Assembly: GCA_011049115.1 (NCBI GenBank)
Contig: DSCM01000001.1
Span: 1 to 34,528 of the forward strand
Length of the DNA stretch: 34,528 nucleotides
DNA from: Pseudomonadota bacterium
Lineage (GTDB): Bacteria > Desulfobacterota > Anaeroferrophillalia > Anaeroferrophillales > Tharpellaceae
Direction of reading: 5' to 3'
Below, one piece after another: positions 9,884 through 17,900 of this stretch. Below the pieces are notes generated by a model. It was not told the origin of the DNA. It did no database searches and saw only the letters and a program-made list of their open reading frames with translations. Both the position numbers and the translations under genes were made by a program. Within the stretch, counting starts at the first letter, position 1. Every line of letters begins with the position of its first letter.

Positions 9884-11056
9884 ATGAAAAAAACCAGGAA
9901 AGCCGTATTTCCGGCAATTATGGGCTGCTGCCTCTGGCTGCTGGCGGTCGTCCCCAGCGGCGCCGCCCCCCGCAAAGAGAAACTGATTGCCGCCCAGATT
10001 TCCGTCATCAGCGAAACTTCCTGGCCGGCCTTTCAGGGCTATCTGGAAGAGCTAAAGGCTTGTGGCTATAACACCATCATTCTGCGAGTTTTTCATAATC
10101 GTGGCGACCGCTATCATGGTCCGATCGGTCATGAGGCTCGAAATAGGTTTATGGAAGGGGTCTACTTTCAGAACGGCGCCGTACCGGTCATCGCTGATCT
10201 GCTGACTCCGGCCGGCGCGGCCGCGCATCGTGTCGGTCTGCGCGTCATCGCCTGGATGACCACCCTGCAGGCCGCCTACGGCCGGAAAGTCGCCTTCCCG
10301 CTAACCAGCTATGATCTGGAAAAAGATTGTCTGTATGAGGAAAAACAGCTGCTTGATCCGAGCGAATGTTCCAGTCAAGGCTTGCTGCTGCAGATTTTTC
10401 GCGACCTGGCCGCCGGGCCGATTGACGGTATTTTACTGCAGGATGATTTGATGCTCCGCCATCATCAGGGTTTTTTCAAAAAGATCCCCGAACTTTCACC
10501 AAACCCTGATGATCTTTACCGGTTCAGCCCCGACCGACGTAAAATCACGGCCTACCGAAAGCGCTTTTTTCGCTGGCGGGATGACCAGGCCCTCATCCTG
10601 CAGGAGCTGGCCAATGCCATTTTCAGCGCTTGTCGGCAAATCCGCCCCGGACTGATCTGCGCTCAGAATGTTCATTATGAACCGTTCCTGAATCAGGACT
10701 GGGGCCGCAACTGGTTTGCCTGTACCCCGAAATCACTGGCCGCGTCTCAGGCCGACTACTTGATGGTGATGGCTTACCAGGACAGAATCAAAAGGGAACT
10801 TGAACTTGCGGACGATCACTTAAGTCCGATCATGGAACAGATTTTCATGCAGGGGAAAAATCTTTTCCCGGACAAGGCCATCTTCAAGTTTGAAGTTCCC
10901 CGTCCGGACGGCCAAAACCGAACCGTCTTACTGTCAGAGCTGCAGGAAACCCTGTGCCAGGCTCAACACTGCGGCGCCGAAGAACTGGTTCTGACCCCCT
11001 GCAATTACCCGGAAGAAGCCGCCTGTCTGCTCCTCCTCGAAAACAAATTAAAGTAA
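9884..11056 (+). CDS. Exported GHL13-type glycoside-hydrolase-like protein (PgaB C-terminal-domain family)
   Basis: The product has 390 residues with a signal peptide (about 1-28, cleavage near SGAA/PR) and a (beta/alpha)8-type body. It recalls the GHL13 (PF14883) domain found at the C-terminus of PgaB, which processes poly-N-acetylglucosamine exopolysaccharide. Supporting segments are the N-terminal barrel strand GYNTIILRVF, then VPVIADLL followed by GLRVIAWMT (about 100-125), and DGILLQDDLML with the acidic pair Asp187-Asp188. No polysaccharide deacetylase domain is fused and no pga genes are nearby, so the substrate is unknown. It begins 10 bp after radA and may be read from the same transcript. 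The family call is by motif recognition, and the fold assignment is moderately secure. Confidence 0.7.
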   Translation: MKKTRKAVFPAIMGCCLWLLAVVPSGAAPRKEKLIAAQISVISETSWPAFQGYLEELKACGYNTIILRVFHNRGDRYHGPIGHEARNRFMEGVYFQNGAVPVIADLLTPAGAAAHRVGLRVIAWMTTLQAAYGRKVAFPLTSYDLEKDCLYEEKQLLDPSECSSQGLLLQIFRDLAAGPIDGILLQDDLMLRHHQGFFKKIPELSPNPDDLYRFSPDRRKITAYRKRFFRWRDDQALILQELANAIFSACRQIRPGLICAQNVHYEPFLNQDWGRNWFACTPKSLAASQADYLMVMAYQDRIKRELELADDHLSPIMEQIFMQGKNLFPDKAIFKFEVPRPDGQNRTVLLSELQETLCQAQHCGAEELVLTPCNYPEEAACLLLLENKLK

Positions 11057-11177
11057 CCTCCAACAAGCCAGCGCAAAGAGGGACTGAAAACGTTGCTCGA
11101 TGCACCCCAGACGGAACCGCATCCTGAGCGCAAAGGGTTTCGGCCCTTGAGACACAAACTTGACCCTCGCGCCGCCG

Positions 11178-11660
11178 CTAACAATAGCGCCGAAGAATTT
11201 CCTGAATAATCGCCGTGGTTGAATAGGTCTCCATGAAAGGCAGGGAGAGCACCCGGCCGCCATTTTCTCTGACCAGATCCGCGCCGACAATCGCAGAAGG
11301 CTCCCAGTCACCACCCTTAACCAGAATTTCCGGCCGCAGAATTTTAATCAACGCATAAGGATCGTCCTCGGAGAAGATAGTGACAAAATCAACCGCGGCC
11401 AGGGCGGCCAGCAGTTGAGCACGGGAGGCTTCCGGCATGATCGGCCGCCGCTCGCCTTTCAGACGACGAATCGAGGCATCGGAATTCAGGCCAACCACCA
11501 AAAGATCGCCCAGCTCTCGCGCCGCGGCCAGATAACCTACATGACCGGGATGAAGGATATCAAAACAACCATTGGTGAACACAACCTGCCTTGAATTTTG
11601 ACGCTCCGTCGCCAAGATTCGGGAAAGCTTATCAAGCGACATGATTTTAGCCGAGTACAT
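11178..11660 (-). CDS. rfaE2: D-glycero-beta-D-manno-heptose 1-phosphate adenylyltransferase
   Basis: This is a stand-alone homologue of the C-terminal half of HldE. It transfers AMP to heptose 1-phosphate to make ADP-heptose for the LPS inner core. The nucleotidyltransferase signature TNGCFDILHPGHVGYL is present near residues 29-44. It is followed by VGLNSDASIRRLKG, LVKGGDW and the C-terminal YSTTAII segment, all diagnostic of this family. I chose ATG 11660 because AAGGA lies 8 nt upstream; the internal ATG 11642 has no ribosome-binding site. It is convergent with the preceding plus-strand gene (gap about 120 bp). No heptose kinase gene is visible in the window. Confidence 0.95.
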   Translation of the reverse strand: MYSAKIMSLDKLSRILATERQNSRQVVFTNGCFDILHPGHVGYLAAARELGDLLVVGLNSDASIRRLKGERRPIMPEASRAQLLAALAAVDFVTIFSEDDPYALIKILRPEILVKGGDWEPSAIVGADLVRENGGRVLSLPFMETYSTTAIIQEILRRYC

Positions 11661-12063
11661 ACGTAAATTCCTTCGGGCGCGGGGCCGTACATTAAGGGTC
11701 CAGTCCCGGATTTTGATCCAAAAGGAAGTTTTCCGGGATAATCATGACCGGCGAGCCCGACTCTTAATCAGACCAGGGAGCCCGACGGACGTTGAGGATG
11801 AGCGCTTGACAAACGTTACAACAAACAATACATTGTCCGGAAGTCTTTATACAAGATACGGCTTCTGAGTTCAGACCGAAGTGCGCCATTTTAAAGGCAA
11901 ACATTATTATGCTGACGACGTTGCAAGATCGTTTACCGGTAACGAAACCATCCCTTGTCAAATCATTGCAACTTCTTTGAAAAGGCCTGCCGGCACAACC
12001 GAGCAACAACTTAAAGGACCGTCAGGTCATTTCCAAGCCGCTTTTTTATGAGAAGACTTTTCG
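11661..12063. other. Divergent intergenic region rfaE2 / HD-GYP regulator
   Basis: This 403-bp region has no recognisable gene. It contains a good sigma-70 promoter match at 11806-11834 pointing to the regulator gene. A 10-bp palindrome TTACCGGTAA (11933-11942) in the leader may be an operator. A GAGAAG ribosome-binding site precedes ATG 12064. Confidence 0.5.
11806..11834 (+). promoter_or_regulatory. Sigma-70 promoter candidate for the HD-GYP regulator
   Basis: A perfect -35 box TTGACA (11806-11811) is followed by a 17-bp spacer and TACATT (11829-11834). This predicts a leader of about 220 nt before ATG 12064, long enough to contain the downstream palindrome. Confidence 0.55.
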
Positions 12064-13107
12064 ATGCGAAACAATAAAAAGCTGATCCTGATCGTCGATG
12101 ACGAAGAAGATATCCGCAAGATTCTGGCTGAAACGCTGGAAAATCTCGGTTTTGCCTACCTCAAGGCCTGCGACGGTGACGAAGCCATCGCCCTGCTTGA
12201 CATCTATCACGCGGAAATCGATGCCGCCATTTGCGATCTCAAAATGCCCAAGATTTCAGGAGACCAGGTAATTTCGCACGTCGCCCGAAATTATCCATTG
12301 ATTCCGGTTATCATCCTGACCGGATTCGCCCAGCTCGACATGGCTCTCGACCATATGCGGCTTGGAGCTTTTGACTATATGACCAAACCTTTCCGGGTCA
12401 AGGAACTGCTCCTGCTCCTCAACCGCGCCCTGGAATTTAGGGCCCTGCAGGAAGAAAAAATCAACTATCATACCACCCTGGAAAAACGGATCGAAGAAAC
12501 CACGCAGGCCCTTCATAACCGGGTGGTGCAAACCGTGAGCTCATTCATTCTGGCCATCGAAGAAAAAGACCGCTACACACAGGGACATTCAAAAAGGGTC
12601 GCTGAATACTCGACCATGATGGCCGAGGTCCTGAATCTGCCCGAAAATGAACGACTCGATCTGCTTTATGCCGCTCAACTGCACGACATCGGCAAGATCG
12701 GCATTTCAGAACAGTTACTCAATAAGCCGGGCAAACTTAATAAAGTCGAATACGAAACCATCAAGACCCACCCGGGCAAAGGCGTGAAAATTCTCGAGCC
12801 CCTCGTTTTTCTGACCCATCTGCTGCCGATTATCGAAGCTCATCATGAATGGTTTGACGGCTCGGGCTACCCCAAGGGTCTGGCCGGCGACAGGATTCCC
12901 TATATGGCCCGAATTATCGCGGTCTGCGATAGCTTTGACGCCATGACCTCGGCGCGTTCATACCGCAAACCCTTGCCCCTCAAGGTTGCTATTCAGGAAA
13001 TCAAGGACGGCTCAGGCAGTCAGTTTGATCCGAATGCCGTAAACGCCTTTCTGGAAGTTTTTCATGACGTCCTGGCCCTCCGCATGACCGCCCAGGGATT
13101 CTCCTGA
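12064..13107 (+). CDS. Response regulator with HD-GYP domain (predicted cyclic-di-GMP phosphodiesterase)
   Basis: The N-terminal receiver domain (about 6-120) has the acidic pocket DDEED (12-16), phospho-acceptor Asp58 in CDLKMP, and TKP (107-109). A helical linker follows (about 125-155). The HD-GYP domain (about 155-345) has its HD pair at His207-Asp208 (LHDIGKIG), metal ligands His260/His261 in EAHHEWFDGSGYP, and the GYP motif (268-270). Proteins of this type hydrolyse c-di-GMP when phosphorylated by a partner kinase. No histidine kinase gene is adjacent, so it behaves as an orphan regulator. It has its own promoter candidate and ends 10 bp before the convergent reductase stop. Confidence 0.93.
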   Translation: MRNNKKLILIVDDEEDIRKILAETLENLGFAYLKACDGDEAIALLDIYHAEIDAAICDLKMPKISGDQVISHVARNYPLIPVIILTGFAQLDMALDHMRLGAFDYMTKPFRVKELLLLLNRALEFRALQEEKINYHTTLEKRIEETTQALHNRVVQTVSSFILAIEEKDRYTQGHSKRVAEYSTMMAEVLNLPENERLDLLYAAQLHDIGKIGISEQLLNKPGKLNKVEYETIKTHPGKGVKILEPLVFLTHLLPIIEAHHEWFDGSGYPKGLAGDRIPYMARIIAVCDSFDAMTSARSYRKPLPLKVAIQEIKDGSGSQFDPNAVNAFLEVFHDVLALRMTAQGFS

Positions 13108-13117
13108 GAAAACAGGT

Positions 13118-13948
13118 TCACACCCAGGTACCCTGATCCTTATATTCCAGGGTCAGGGAAGCCAGTCGCCTTTTTAATTGCATGAACCTGGCTTTCATTT
13201 CCTGAAGCCAGAGGCCATGACGGCCGGCTTGCTCAGCCGTGAAAAAGATATTCTCAGGGTTAACCTCGACCTGCAGACCGACGTTTTCCCCATGCAACTG
13301 CAACCGCCCGTAGTTACGGCAAACCATACACTGCATCCGGTTTTCCCCCAACAATTGAATCACATCGCTGCCGCACAAGGGGCAGGTCCAAGGCGCAACC
13401 TCACGTTTTTCTTCGCCAAGCAGCACTCGGCCCAAGGCTGCGGCCCGCCGCAGCTGTTCTTCATTCTCAAGAAAAATCTCGCCCGGCAGCGCCCCATAAA
13501 AAACCTGGGACGCTTTGATCTCCAACCCCAGAATAAGGCTGAAACTATTCAGCATCATTTCACTGTAACCGGCCTCTCCCCGAATTCCCGCGGTCACCAG
13601 GTTAAGAACCGGCTTGCCGCGCAATGAGATCCCATACATTTGCAGGCAACGGTCCAGAAAAACCTTAAGCATGCCGTTGGCTCCCATGAAATAAGTCGGG
13701 GACGCGATGATCAGGGCATCCGCCCCCGCCAGGGTTTGAGCAACGGCCGCAAAATCATCCTCCAAAGGGCATTTACCACTGACCAGACATGCGTAACAGG
13801 CTTTGCAGGGCCTGATTTTCTTCTCGGTAAGCCGAATCAACTGCAGGTCGTGCGCCGACGGCAAATGCCGACAGATTTCCTTCACCAGAATTTCGCAATT
13901 CCCCAGTTCTCGGGGAGAAAGCACCAGAGCAACTATTTTTTTTGTCAT
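13118..13948 (-). CDS. NADPH-dependent FMN reductase-like flavoprotein with cysteine clusters
   Basis: The flavodoxin-like N-terminal domain (about 1-175) shows the LVLSPRELGNCEILV phosphate-loop region and SPTYFMGANGMLKVFLDR, typical of the NADPH-dependent FMN reductase/iron-sulfur flavoprotein family. It has a cysteine cluster CKACYAC...GKC (Cys48, 51, 54, 60). A less usual C-terminal extension carries two CxxC pairs (Cys189/192 and Cys207/210), spaced like a zinc ribbon or rubredoxin-like knuckle. The tail is basic and helical. The start ATG 13948 is chosen over upstream codons because GAGGA precedes it by 10 nt; the product is 276 residues. The substrate is unknown. A redox or electron-transfer role is an inference from the family. 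Confidence 0.8.
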   Translation of the reverse strand: MTKKIVALVLSPRELGNCEILVKEICRHLPSAHDLQLIRLTEKKIRPCKACYACLVSGKCPLEDDFAAVAQTLAGADALIIASPTYFMGANGMLKVFLDRCLQMYGISLRGKPVLNLVTAGIRGEAGYSEMMLNSFSLILGLEIKASQVFYGALPGEIFLENEEQLRRAAALGRVLLGEEKREVAPWTCPLCGSDVIQLLGENRMQCMVCRNYGRLQLHGENVGLQVEVNPENIFFTAEQAGRHGLWLQEMKARFMQLKRRLASLTLEYKDQGTWV

Positions 13949-14485
13949 CGCTTGAAGATCCTCACAAATTGATTTTATATTTTTTCCACCTGAACACAGG
14001 CCCTGAAGCACCAGGCCTCAATGCCAACCTCATTATTATGAAAAAAGCTGCAATAACAGATAAATAACCTGCAAAAAAAGATTACATAAAAAATCATGCC
14101 AAATTTATAAAACATGTTTTTAAATCAATCAAAAAAGCCTGAAACGCATTATTATATAGGGATTGCCACGCTGCTAAAAACTTGTTGACAACCTACTTGG
14201 CGAGGCTAAGCCCGCTAAAGTACAGGCTTTTTCAGAAAACCCAGTCATTTTCCAGCCAAACTACATTTCCCTTTATTTTCAATACTTTATCAGTGTCAAG
14301 AAGAAATTGCGCTAAAGTTCCGGCAAACCTGGGCCAAAAAAACCGGACAAGCCGCGACTGTTAACAAATCACCACCGAAAAACCGGCACTGACAACACCG
14401 CTCGCCGACTCCGGCGCCTTTAGGTTACCCATCATTAATAATTATTCTTTGACTATCAAATGATGTTAACCAAAGAGAGGGCGGC
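13949..14485. other. AT-rich divergent intergenic region
   Basis: This region of about 540 bp between the flavoprotein and uppP is clearly more AT-rich than its neighbours, most strongly at 14035-14165. I found no supportable gene. A short 60-codon frame near 14182-14364 looks like chance. No clear tandem repeat, terminator or known RNA fold was recognised. Promoters for both flanking genes probably lie here. Confidence 0.5.
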
Positions 14486-14514
14486 TTGACAAGTACCCAA
14501 GGCTCTGCTATGAG
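14486..14514 (+). promoter_or_regulatory. Sigma-70 promoter candidate for uppP-dedA
   Basis: TTGACA (14486-14491), a 17-bp spacer and TATGAG (14509-14514) are close to consensus. The predicted transcript start lies about 35 nt before the uppP TTG codon. This would serve uppP and the closely following dedA gene. Confidence 0.6.
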
Positions 14515-14555
14515 TCCCGACCCGACAGCCCCTAACCAGCGAAAAGAGAGCGCCT

Positions 14556-15344
14556 TTGTCAACCATAAACACCATCATTCTCGGCATTATTCAGGGAGTC
14601 ACCGAGTTCCTGCCGGTCAGCAGTTCGGGACATCTGGTCATCGCCGAACACCTGCTGCCCAACTGGCACCAGCCGGGAATCGTCTTTGAAATTCTTCTCC
14701 ACCTGGCAACCTTGCTGGCGGTAGTCATCTTTTTTCGCAGAGACATAACCATGCTGGCAGGCGCCGTTTTACGTCCCGAACCTCACACCAAGGATCGCCG
14801 CCATCTCTTTTTCATGCTCATGCTGGCTTCCATCCCCACCGGAATCGTCGGTTTTTTTGGGAAAAAATTTTTCACCTCAGTTTTCAACCGCCTTGATCTG
14901 GTCGGATTGATGCTGTTGATCACCGCCTTGCTTTTATGGCTGGCGGAAAAAAGAATCACCCCTGAAAAAACCGTGGTCGACGGCAAAAGCGCCCTCCTCA
15001 TCGGCACGGTGCAAGGCCTGGCCATTCTGCCCGGCATTTCCCGTTCCGGTTCCACCATCGCCGCCGCGATGTTAGCTGGAATCGCGGGAGAAAGCGCGGC
15101 CCGTTTTTCCTTTCTGCTCTCAATTCCGGCGATCACCGGGGCCGTTCTCTTGAATCTGAAGGAAATCAGCACCCTGCCGCCGGAGCAGCTTCCGGCCTGC
15201 CTCGACGGTTTTGCCGCAGCCCTGATCACCGGTCTCATGTCATTGAAACTACTGCTTTTAATCATTAAAAAAAGACGCCTGAGCTTCTTTGCCGGCTACT
15301 GCCTGATCGCCGGCATCGCCACCCTACTGCTGGCCCTGAGCTGA
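14556..15344 (+). CDS. uppP: Undecaprenyl-diphosphatase UppP (BacA)
   Basis: UppP dephosphorylates undecaprenyl pyrophosphate to recycle the lipid carrier for peptidoglycan and other glycans, and confers bacitracin tolerance. The two family signatures are intact: GVTEFLPVSSSGH (14-26) and PGISRSGST (159-167). The 262-residue protein has about seven hydrophobic segments. The start is TTG 14556, with AGAGAG about 5 nt upstream; no in-frame ATG precedes the first motif. dedA begins 12 bp after its stop. Confidence 0.97.
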   Translation: MSTINTIILGIIQGVTEFLPVSSSGHLVIAEHLLPNWHQPGIVFEILLHLATLLAVVIFFRRDITMLAGAVLRPEPHTKDRRHLFFMLMLASIPTGIVGFFGKKFFTSVFNRLDLVGLMLLITALLLWLAEKRITPEKTVVDGKSALLIGTVQGLAILPGISRSGSTIAAAMLAGIAGESAARFSFLLSIPAITGAVLLNLKEISTLPPEQLPACLDGFAAALITGLMSLKLLLLIIKKRRLSFFAGYCLIAGIATLLLALS

Positions 15345-15355
15345 GGCCCCCAAAC

Positions 15356-16003
15356 ATGGCATTACTTCACAAACTCATCGCCACCATCGTCGCCATCGTC
15401 GGCAAGCTCGGTTACAGCGGCATCGTGTTCATGATGTTTCTGGAAAGTTCATTTTTTCCCTTTCCCAGCGAGGTCGTGATTCCTCCGGCCGGCTATCTTT
15501 CCCAGCAGGGTGAAATGAATATCTTTCTGGTAATCGCCGCCGGCATTCTCGGCAGCGTGCTCGGGGCCTTATTTAATTACTGGCTGGCGCTCAGGCTGGG
15601 GCGCCCGGTGCTGCTGCGTTACGGCCGCTATTTCGGCCTGACTCCGGCGGCTTTTGCCCGGGTCGAGAGTTATTTTAACGAGCACGGCATTTTCGGCACC
15701 TTTATCGGGCGCCTGATCCCCGGCATCCGCCAGTATATATCCTTCCCCGCCGGCATCGCCCGCCTGCCGTTGTTGCCCTTTATTCTGGCCACGGCGCTGG
15801 GCGCCGGAATCTGGGTCGTAATTCTTGCCGTTATCGGCTATCTGGTCGGCAATAACCAGGAGCTGATCCGCCACTACTCACATCAGGCTTTTTCCATCCT
15901 GGCCCCGCTGCTGCTCCTGAGCTGCGTTATCTATTTTCTGCTCATGCGGAGCAGAAAAAAACAGGCGTCAGCCGTCTCCGGGGAGAAGACCACTGACGCC
16001 TGA
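15356..16003 (+). CDS. DedA-family membrane protein
   Basis: The 215-residue polytopic protein shows DedA (SNARE-associated/VTT) hallmarks: the FLESSFFPFPSEVV re-entrant segment (about 23-36) and GRLIPGIRQYISFPAGI (about 117-133) with its conserved arginines. DedA proteins are envelope transporters. Recent work assigns some to flipping undecaprenyl phosphate, which would fit its place 12 bp after uppP; that specific role is an inference here. The last codons, from about Arg200, are unusually polar and are encoded by DNA that also forms the pckA terminator hairpin. Confidence 0.93.
   Translation: MALLHKLIATIVAIVGKLGYSGIVFMMFLESSFFPFPSEVVIPPAGYLSQQGEMNIFLVIAAGILGSVLGALFNYWLALRLGRPVLLRYGRYFGLTPAAFARVESYFNEHGIFGTFIGRLIPGIRQYISFPAGIARLPLLPFILATALGAGIWVVILAVIGYLVGNNQELIRHYSHQAFSILAPLLLLSCVIYFLLMRSRKKQASAVSGEKTTDA
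15955..16002 (-). terminator. Intrinsic terminator of pckA, embedded in the dedA 3' end
   Basis: CAGGCGTCAG (15962-15971) and CTGACGCCTG (15993-16002) form a perfect 10-bp stem, with further pairing inside (GTCTCC against GGAG/AGAC). On the minus strand the stem is followed at once by seven T residues (15955-15961). It lies 19 bp past the pckA stop and within the final dedA codons. Confidence 0.85.
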
Positions 16004-16020
16004 CCGGCCCGCTGCCGGTT

Positions 16021-17664
16021 TCAGCTGCCGGGACACTGTGCGGCGATTTCCGCCGCGATGTTCTTGTTGCCGTAAGCTTTACGGAAATGGGCCGCGAATT
16101 CTCCGGCCAGTTTCCGCGCCCGCCGGTCATAAGCATCCTTATCCTGCCAGGTATCACGCGGATTAAGAATCTCCGCCGGCACCCCTGGGCAACTTCGTGG
16201 AATCCTGACATGAAAAATTTCATCGTCAAGATATTCCACCTTTTTCAGCTCACCATTCATGGCCGCCTTGACCAGGGCCCGGGTCAGATTGATATCCATC
16301 CGTCTCCCCTGACCGAAGGCGCCGCCGCTCCAGCCCGTATTAACCAGAAAAACCTCGGCCTCGTAGGTCTTCAGACGCGACCCCAGCAGTCCGGCATAAA
16401 CATCCGGATTGCAGGGCATGAACGGTTCTCCGAAAAAGCGGGAAAAAGCCGTCACCGGCTCGTCGATTCCGGTCTCGGTACCGGCCAGCTTGCTGGTGTA
16501 ACCCATCATGAACCACAACATCGCCTGGTCCGGATCAAGTTTACTGATCGGCGGCAGCACCCCATTGGCATCCGCGGTCAGGAAAAGAATGGTCTGCGGA
16601 TGGCCGGCCACGGAAGCAGCCTTGACATTACTGAGTTCGGCAAGCAAATATGATCCCCTTGAATTGGGGGTCAGACGCTCATCATTGAAATCAAAAGAGC
16701 CGTCCGGATAAAACATCGCGTTTTCAACAATCGAACCGTGCTCAAGATAGTCCTTCTCCTGCATGACGGCCCGGTAAATCTCTGGTTCTTTTTCCGGGTC
16801 GATATTGATCATCTTGGCATAACAGCCGTTTTCAAAGTTGGCGATACCGTTCACGCTCCAGGCATGTTCATCGTCCCCCAACAAAGCTCTCTCGGGGTCG
16901 GCCGACAAGGTCGTTTTCCCGGTTCCGGAAAGCCCCAGCAGCAAGGCCACATGACCATTCGCGCCTTCGTTGGCGGAACAGTGCAGCGGCAGAATGCCGA
17001 CCTCAGGCAGCATGTAGTTCATCACGGAAAACATCAATTTTTTCACGCTGCCGCAATAAGCTGATCCGTAAACGATGCCCACCCGCAGATCAAGATCAAT
17101 AACCACCGCCAGATCCGAGGCCCGACCATCGGCCAGGTTCCGCAAGCGCCCCTGGTAACGTTCCCGATCGAGTTTGTCATAGGGCAGGGCCAGTAGGGTA
17201 AAGCCCTGGTCGGCAAAGATACTGCGCTTAATATCGGCCGGTAAGGGGCGAAACATATTGTCGGTAAACAATGCGGTCAAGGCTTTGTCACTGACGGTCC
17301 TGACCGGCAGGGCGTAAGCCGAATCCGCGCCCAGAACCCGGTCGGTCACATAAAGGCTCTTCTTTTGACTCAACGTCGCCAGGGCATCGGCAAAGATCAT
17401 GGCAAAGGTTTCTTCCGAGACCGGATTATTGCTCGGAGAGTCCCAATCAATCTTGGCCTCGCTCGCGACTCTTTTGACAATCAGCGTATCCTTGGGACTG
17501 CGCCCGGTGGATTCCGGCGGAGTCCAGGTGGCCAGAGTACCACTGGCGGCCACCAGAGCTTCACGATTAGCTACCGCGGCCCGAATCATTTCCTTACGTT
17601 CAGGATTCACGACCACTTGGCTGTGTTCCGCCAGCATCGCGTCTACGACAACTCTTTTACTCAT
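16021..17664 (-). CDS. pckA: Phosphoenolpyruvate carboxykinase (ATP)
   Basis: PckA interconverts oxaloacetate plus ATP with phosphoenolpyruvate, ADP and CO2, a gluconeogenic or anaplerotic step. The 547-residue protein has the GRSPKD substrate-binding segment (54-59), P-loop GLSGTGKTT (244-252) and metal-binding LLGDDEHAW (261-269). Near residues 329-336 it has DERLTPNSRG, and near the C-terminus the lid-like NTGWSGGAFGQGRRM. These mark the ATP-dependent rather than the GTP-dependent family. AGGAAGGATGGAAG lies just before the ATG. The gene is monocistronic: a clear terminator follows and dnaE lies upstream behind a 236-bp gap. Confidence 0.97.
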   Translation of the reverse strand: MSKRVVVDAMLAEHSQVVVNPERKEMIRAAVANREALVAASGTLATWTPPESTGRSPKDTLIVKRVASEAKIDWDSPSNNPVSEETFAMIFADALATLSQKKSLYVTDRVLGADSAYALPVRTVSDKALTALFTDNMFRPLPADIKRSIFADQGFTLLALPYDKLDRERYQGRLRNLADGRASDLAVVIDLDLRVGIVYGSAYCGSVKKLMFSVMNYMLPEVGILPLHCSANEGANGHVALLLGLSGTGKTTLSADPERALLGDDEHAWSVNGIANFENGCYAKMINIDPEKEPEIYRAVMQEKDYLEHGSIVENAMFYPDGSFDFNDERLTPNSRGSYLLAELSNVKAASVAGHPQTILFLTADANGVLPPISKLDPDQAMLWFMMGYTSKLAGTETGIDEPVTAFSRFFGEPFMPCNPDVYAGLLGSRLKTYEAEVFLVNTGWSGGAFGQGRRMDINLTRALVKAAMNGELKKVEYLDDEIFHVRIPRSCPGVPAEILNPRDTWQDKDAYDRRARKLAGEFAAHFRKAYGNKNIAAEIAAQCPGS

Positions 17665-17849
17665 CTTCCATCCTTCCTCGATTGGTTAGCCTGCATAAAA
17701 ATACTCTACCCATAAAAAATATCCTTATCTTCGTCACTCTTCAGACGGGCGCTTGCAGCATCTTCTAAGCCCCGGATTTTCCTGCTTTTCACGTCTCAAG
17801 ACAAGCTGCTATCGGCGGCCCGTTCCGCCAGGCTCGCCGGAGTTTTTTT

Positions 17850-17892
17850 CGTGCCGAACAGGGGAATAAAGCGCGTGAGGTTTTTCGGCACG
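17850..17892. repeat. Hairpin-forming inverted repeat downstream of dnaE
   Basis: CGTGCCGAA (17850-17858) and TTCGGCACG (17884-17892) are perfect 9-bp complements, 25 nt apart, just after the dnaE stop. On the minus strand the stem is followed by A residues, not T, so it is not a canonical intrinsic terminator for dnaE. It may protect the mRNA 3' end. Confidence 0.45.
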
Positions 17893-17900
17893 GAAAACCC

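Noticed and set aside
14182-14364. Small 60-codon frame in the AT-rich gap before uppP
   Set aside because: No ribosome-binding site, no hydrophobic or motif pattern, and it lies in low-complexity AT-rich DNA.
17850-17892. Stem-loop as a dnaE terminator
   Set aside because: The stem is perfect, but on the dnaE strand it is followed by A residues instead of a T tract; kept only as an inverted repeat.
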